Shown here: one piece after another, positions 58,641-64,000 of the stretch
Layout: each line of letters starts with the position of its first letter
How positions within the stretch are numbered: the first letter of the stretch is position 1
Assembly (NCBI GenBank): GCA_028751875.1
Contig: CM054156.1
Coordinates: forward strand, 56,320,061 to 56,384,060
Direction of reading: 5' to 3'
From: Rapana venosa
Taxonomy: Eukaryota > Mollusca > Gastropoda > Neogastropoda > Muricidae
Length of the DNA stretch: 64,000 nt
Made by a program: the position numbers and the translations under genes
Notes under the pieces: generated by a model
What the model was told of the DNA's origin: nothing
Seen by the model: the letters and a program-made list of their open reading frames with translations, nothing else
Database searches by the model: none

Positions 58641-60900
58641 TGTTTCCAGCTCAGCGGTGATTTTTTTTCCAGTACGTTTTAAAATGTTATCCCATTATCT
58701 ATTAAAATATTATTCTGTTATACAACGTTTTTAAGTAGGTTTAAAACTTTTTTCCCAAATTCTGTTGTTATAACTGAATCGGGTTTATGTTTAAACAAAG
58801 AATCTTATAATATTTTTTCTTTTAAAACATGTTTTTATATTCTCCCCTAGTATAAAATATTATGTCGGTCTCATTCCAATGTCTTTTACATTCCTTAATA
58901 ATTTTTTAAATTTTTTTTTGCTTTTTACACTCTGTATAAACCGTTATTTTTTTTTTTTTACTCCCCTTAGCACTAACCTTTTGTTTATGCCTTCGCAGAT
59001 GTTTATAGTTTCATTAAATATACAAGTGCATCATTCCATTTTTATCGAGCATCTCAATGCATAAAAAAATATTTGTTGCACACTATTAGATTCTTTCATT
59101 ACAATAATCACCGCACAGTATCATTTCCCCAAAATTTTCATACATTCGTTTTTTTTTTTGTTTTTCCTTGTGCATCCCGTAGTTTTTAGTTTATGTGAAA
59201 ACTCTTAACAAGGATTTAACAAAATCAAACAGTTAATGAAGCAACAAATAACATTTTAAAACTGTACCCGAGTCATGACAAAGGTTTTAAAACGCCCTCA
59301 GTATCATTTGACAAAACCATTTAAATAAATAACTCAGTGCAGACACATATTTAACATCGTTTCATAGAATTAATAATTGCCTCAGAAAACTGTTTAATTT
59401 TGCCCGGTTAAAAATTTTTTTGAAAATGAAAAATTTTTGAGAACGTCACGTGTCTGGGAAAAAAATTTTCAGCTGTCCCTTTCCCTTAAAGTCTCCCCAA
59501 ATTTGTACTGAAACTCATTATGTAAAAAAAGGTATTCAAACAAACATCTTTAACCTGAGAATGCCGTTATCAATATCAACACGTAAATTGGGTGACCTCT
59601 AGGGGTACATATGCAATCAAAAAAAATATCCTGGAGATGCAAACAGCTTTTTATCAATGAGAAACAAAACATGTTATCATAGTTTACATCAACCTTTTCA
59701 CTGCTTCATAGGCTATTTTTAATTAAACAAAATTTTCCCCCCCTGGTCGTCGACCACGATCAGTAAATTTTTTTAAAACAGGCTAAAAAACGATATTTAG
59801 AAAAAAATGTAGATGAAAATTTCAACAAATGTTTTACAAGCAAACGAAAACAAAAGAACACACAAAATCCACAAAATCAGGATCAGATAACTTAGAAAGT
59901 AAGCCACTGCATTCCCGGAAGAAAAGAAAATTTGTTTACTACTCCTGCTTTGGTTTTTTTAGAAGGGGAGTTAACAAAATTGCCCACGATTTCTGCAAAA
60001 AGCACAGTCGCACGCTTTCATTTTTTTTACAATCATAACAAATTTTTCCCCCCCATAAACGGTGGATGCACCCAGAGCGTTTCAGGACAAACTGCAAAAG
60101 AAGCAGAGCACTCTGAGTTCGCACTGTCAGCTTCAGTGTTTTACTGTTTACTTTCACGTGGATTTTCCACACTGCTCCCCTTTCCCACCCTTTACACGTG
60201 TCAACCGTATTTCCCCCCCCCGATTTTTCCCCCCCCATCTAAGCGTAAAGTTGGGATTCGTTTTGTTGAGGCCGGCCGTTTTTTAGCGCGTTCCAAAAGG
60301 TTGTCGTCCAGCCACCAAAGAGCCTTTTTTTGCCCGATCGCGAAGGTTGTAAACCCTTGTTGCCCTTTTGGTTTGAGCTTTGGGGGCCTTCAGGTTTGGG
60401 TGACAGTTTCTTTCGGATTTCTTGATCCGTAAAGTAAAATCCTTCCAAAAAACAATCCTTCCCTCAGTTTTCCCCTTTTTCCCTTTAGAAATTTTGTCTT
60501 GTCCCTTTTAGGAAGTGCACCTTGCTATGATGGGAGTTTTCCCTTTGGACTAAGTCGGTGAACTTGTCAAAAAATTAAAATCCCCAGCAAGCTTAGTTTG
60601 TCAGTGATATATCCTAGCCTGTTCTACATCTCTGGCGTCTTTTTCTTCTCTTGGAAACCTTCAAATTTTGTTGTTGCGCTTTGGATCATTTTCCAAATCG
60701 CGTTTTCGTTCCAGAGTGTTCGTTTTTTCTGTCAGTTATTGTTGGTTTCTCAGTTCTCTATTACGCTCGGTCTGCCACTTTATCTTCCTCTTTCGCTCAG
60801 TTTATGGTTCTTTCATTTCTCTAAAAATTTTTCCCTATGCCCTCAAACTTTGTGTCATTTATTTATTTTACCCTTTTTAAACACAGATTTCTCTGCGTGA
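58641..60900. other. AT-rich, low-quality sequence, no gene assigned
   Basis: Poly-T and poly-A runs throughout. The endonuclease part of the minus-strand LINE should lie here but no motif is clear. Frames at 59,932-60,432 (plus, 166 codons) and 60,238-59,939 (minus, 99 codons) overlap and show no recognised domain. Confidence 0.35.
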
Positions 60901-60904
60901 AATT

Positions 60905-61020
60905 CGGCTGCCTCCCCGGGGAGAGCACTCGGGGACAAGAGCAGCGCCACCTTTTTTTTTTTTGGTCTGCAATGTATTTTTTCCCTATCAGGTGGCTTTT
61001 TTCTAAGAAATTTTTGTTAG
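60905..61020 (-). mobile_element. Fragment of SINE family A
   Basis: Shares GGCTGC-CTCCCCGGGGAG, GCGCCACCTTT, a T run, CTGCAATGTATTT, TTTCCCTATCAGG and TTTTTTCTAAGAAATTT with 55,650-55,790 in the same order. Head missing. Confidence 0.55.
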
Positions 61021-61490
61021 GTGGTCTCGTCCCTTAAGTTTTGGGCGTGTGATTGTATTTCACTTCATTCCCCTCTCTCCCTGACTGCTGCCCCGGCCCG
61101 GGCCGCCCTCCCCGCACAGACTCATTGTGCTGGTCCTTGGTGCTGGGCGAGGGTCTGCTTGTGCTTGGCTTTGGGGGGCCCGGGGGTTTTTTCAACTCCC
61201 CCCATTGCAAATCAGATTTCTGAAAAAAATTACCCTGAGGGGCAGTGACTCCTACCTGCACCGGGTTGTGTGTTTTTGGCTTCAATGTCGGAATCTTTGC
61301 GGCCTTCCTTTTAGACGCGAAAAATGAAGGTGGGTTTTACCCAAAAAAAAGCCAATGCTGCCCTGAAAGACTAACGGTGCAGGGCATGGGGCCTTGTCAG
61401 TTTCTGCCCGTTTCAGGTCTGGTTGGTCACTATCCCAGTACTACTTTCTAAACGGGCAGTTCAAAAAAACCCTTTGCTCGGGCAGTGCAA
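61021..61490. other. Unassigned stretch
   Basis: GC-rich in part (61,090-61,200), overlapping frames of 66-83 codons, nothing recognised. Confidence 0.3.
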
Positions 61491-61497
61491 AGTATTT

Positions 61498-61610
61498 CCC
61501 GAGAGGAGAGAGGAGAGAAGAAACGAGGGGAGAGAGAGAGGAGGAAGAGAAGGGAGAGGAGAGAGAGAGAGGAAGAGAGAGGGAAGACAGGGAGGAGACA
61601 GGGAGACAGG
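61498..61610. repeat. Polypurine (GAGA/GAGG) tract
   Basis: About 110 bp of almost pure A and G. Lys/Glu/Arg frames on plus and Ser/Leu/Pro frames on minus are artefacts. Confidence 0.85.
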
Positions 61611-62035
61611 GTTTTTAAAGGGAAGGGAAAGAAAAAAAGGGGGAAACAAACCAAAAGAAAAAACTAACCAAGTAAAAAATAAAAATCACCAGTCCGGGGG
61701 AAAATCTCAAAACACCGTAAGCAAGGCACAGGGACAGGGGCAGAGAAGGGAGGGGGAGATGTAATGACCATGTCAGTTGCGCCCCGATCGTGGTCTCGTG
61801 TGGGCAAAACAGGAAGAGGGGTATATTATATTGACCAAAACACCCTGCAGGCAGCGTGTCAATATGCTTTGCTTCAGTGGGTTTTCTACTAGGGCTATGA
61901 GCTACCCTTTGTTGAAAAAGTAGATTTTGAATGTGGGGGTAAGAGTGGGGTTTTTTGGTGGTTTTATTATTATTTTTTTTTTTGGGGGGGGGGAAAATAG
62001 AAGTTTTTTAAAAGAAACCAACCAAGCAACAGGGG

Positions 62036-62115
62036 GACCGGGTAGCTGATTGGTGAGAACACTGGCTTTCCCCCGCAAGTTAAGCAGGTCCAAATGGGCA
62101 CCTTGTGATCGTTTT
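62036..62115 (+). mobile_element. Head of SINE family B
   Basis: GGTAGCTGATTGGTGAGAAC, then ACTGGCTTTCCCCCGCAAGT and TAAGCAGGTCC align with the reverse complement of 53,040-53,105. The body after about 62,130 is replaced by C/T-rich sequence. Confidence 0.5.
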
Positions 62116-62149
62116 TTCCATCCCCAAATAGTAGCAAGCAAAGGTATAT

Positions 62150-62540
62150 ATTCGCCCCCTTCTAGTACCACCCCTTTCCGTACCAATCTTCTTCACCCCG
62201 CCCCTAAAGCTATTTCCACCCCAATTACAATTTCACTACTAATACCCCCAACCCGACCCTACTTTATCTCTGTTCCCGTGCCCCCTATGTTACCCCCTTT
62301 ACCCCAGCTCCCCTTCAGTCCCACCTATAGTACCCTTTCCCAAAACCCCCTCAGTCCCCCCACCCTTACCGTCTCCCTACTGCTATCTCTTTCCAGTCCC
62401 CCCCCTAGTAACCCCCCTCACCCGTCCCCTATAGCTACCCCTTACCGCCCACCCCCTTTTGTTATCCCTGCTAATTCCTTCCCCTTTCTTATCCCCTTAG
62501 CTATCTCTCCCCTTCCCCTAACCTATGATCATATTCCCTC
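62150..62540. repeat. C-rich degenerate tandem sequence
   Basis: About 390 bp dominated by CCCC(T/A) blocks (ACCCCCT, CCCTATAGTACCC, CCTATAGCTACCCC) with almost no G after 62,190. The 165-codon plus frame through it is Pro/Ser/Thr/Ile-rich by composition. Possibly a minisatellite with unit near 30-60 bp. Confidence 0.6.
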
Positions 62541-63259
62541 AACTTAAATTATAATTTTTTTAAAAACACAAACATGGGGAAAATAGATCACAATTCCTCC
62601 CCAAACATCAGGGATTTGAAGTTGGGCGTGATCACAAAGATCACAAATTTCTAATCACAGCTCAAGTTGTTGCATTCCAATTTTTTGGACAAATTTATCA
62701 ATATAACACTTCCAAATTTTAAAAGGTTTTCTTCCATTTATCCCTTTGCAAATTTTTTAAAAAGTCATGTCTACGCATTTTTTTCACCCCTACTTTTTGA
62801 GATGGGGAAACAAAAAATTTTTACTTTTCACAAAAAAGTTGCTGGATTTCCATCAGATGGGGGCTTTACTAGATACTAAGCAGTTTCAAATAATAAAAAG
62901 GGATAAATTGTTTAAACTACCTGGGGAAAGGGGAGTAATATTGTATGAAATAGCCCTTTTCATGTTTTCAAATTTATGACAAGTAAACAAGGTTCACATG
63001 CACGTAAAACAATTCACGTTGCGACAGTGGTCATTTCAAATTTTCTGAAGAAAAATACCCCCCTAAAAGCAAAAATTACACTGAGGTGCAAAATTAAAAA
63101 ATGAAAATAGAATAAGATAAACTTGGATCACACTGCTTTTTTGTGGTGTGCTCTTTTTTTTCCTGTTTGCTGTGAGAATGTGTTTTTTTAGGGGGGGTGG
63201 GGATGTAAATGTTGCAAAAGTACTTAGCTAAATACATTACTGAACAAAAAAGGAGTTAA
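62541..63259. other. Unassigned AT-rich stretch
   Basis: Frames of 70 codons at 62,667-62,979 and none recognised; a short inverted motif CACACTGC...TTTTTTGTGGTGTG near 63,130. Nothing further. Confidence 0.3.
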
Positions 63260-64000
63260 AAAAAAGATTTACCAACATGGGACAGTACTGCAAAAAAGAC
63301 AACTGCCCGGATCGGTGAGGCCCGGTACCACAACCGCGCCTTCCTTGGAACGTTTTGGTTTGGGGGGGAAATATGGACTGGAACGCAAACCCCGGATGAG
63401 AGGCCATCATTGGAATGGAAAATCCGTACCTTGCACGCTGCGCGAAAAAACCCAAAAAACTAAGCATGAATTCGAAGATACGAATGGGACATACTTGGAC
63501 TGGCCGAAGTCGTTGGGTCAGATTCGGGAAAAAAACAGAAGATCACAAACTTTTTGGTATAGTGGCGACGACTCCCCAAAAACCCAACATGGGTGGATTT
63601 TTGTAACAAAAAGGGACTAACAGTGTCATCGTGTCCCCCTTCAAGTAGACTGATCTCCCCGCGATAGATGGAGATCACCCCAAAACACCACCAACATAAC
63701 CCTTACAAATCTATGCACCAAAATCGGACTACGTGATGAAGCAATCGAGCTTTTTTATAGGATTTGGAGAGCATTTATAAAATCAACTCCAAAGAAGGAC
63801 TTTCTCGTGTTAGGGCGAGGAATGCCAAGATCGGACATGGCTTTTGACCCAAAGGCGGGAAATAGGCCGTTTTGGCGTGGACGAAACCAACGTAGAGGTC
63901 TCAGACTTTGGGAATTCGCAAGCAGCCAAATCTTACTGTCGCCAACACCCATAAAGACTCAAGAAGAAAGAGGGGATCACCAAGTGGAAGATACACAACA
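63260..64000 (+). pseudogene. LINE endonuclease (APE-type) start, cut by the window end
   Basis: Plus-strand pieces: IRMGHTWTGRSRWVRFGKKT (63,460-63,530), an L-x-F-x-G-type segment near 63,550, an N/L-Q-I-Y-A-P-type segment near 63,700, LRDEAIELFYRIWRAFIKST (63,734-63,793), PKKDFLVLGRGMPRSDM near 63,790-63,840 at the place of the GDxN motif, and LRLWEFASS near 63,900. This order matches the AP-endonuclease domain of the invertebrate LINE family often labelled 'craniofacial development protein 2-like'. Indels break it repeatedly. Probably same family as 53,313-54,460. Confidence 0.6.

Noticed and set aside
61423..61764. Arg/Glu/Lys-rich frame resembling a nuclear or coiled-coil protein
   Set aside because: Compositional product of the polypurine tract.

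Overview
The window is repeat-rich invertebrate nuclear DNA. A mollusc is my best guess, with low confidence, from the mix of non-LTR retrotransposons, tRNA-derived SINEs and long CA/TG microsatellites. No intact, confidently host-coding gene is visible. Base quality is uneven. Long stretches (about 13.05-13.85 kb, 33.2-36.2 kb, 37.2-38.7 kb, 40.6-42 kb and 46.6-64 kb) carry indels and inflated homopolymers, as in unpolished long-read consensus. Frameshifts there may be sequencing errors rather than decay.

Region 1, bases 1-29,425. A tandem pair of a roughly 16.4-kb unit. Bases 1 to about 13,050 reappear almost base for base at 16,378-29,425, with only two small differences seen. Inside the pair lies one apparently complete element (13,507-27,848, about 14.3 kb) with terminal inverted repeats (TIRs). 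It carries a divergent protein-primed family-B DNA polymerase, an FtsK/HerA-type packaging ATPase and a double-jelly-roll major capsid protein. That set identifies a Polinton/Maverick or adintovirus-like virus-derived element. All three genes are broken by frameshifts and stops. It also holds several unrecognised reading-frame blocks, including a single-pass membrane protein. The right end sits in a non-LTR reverse transcriptase (minus strand).

Region 2, 12,894-13,500 and 29,269-45,113. A minisatellite with a basic 10-bp unit (CTGTAATACA) and a short noisy version in the first copy. The long version is organised by recurrent landmark monomers, a non-canonical block of about 180 bp seen about ten times, and larger internal duplications. 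It contains one SINE.

Region 3, 45,114-64,000. A graveyard of retroelements. In order: a LINE ORF1-like stretch, a 500-bp assembly gap, a 3' retroposon tail, a CA microsatellite, a LINE 3' half with RNase H, SINEs, a G-rich minisatellite, RT remnants on both strands, and the start of a LINE endonuclease at the right edge.

The recognised genes of the viral element fit one life cycle: polymerase for replication of a linear genome with TIRs, capsid protein for the shell and ATPase for packaging. I could not find the integrase or the adenovirus-type protease expected of a Polinton.
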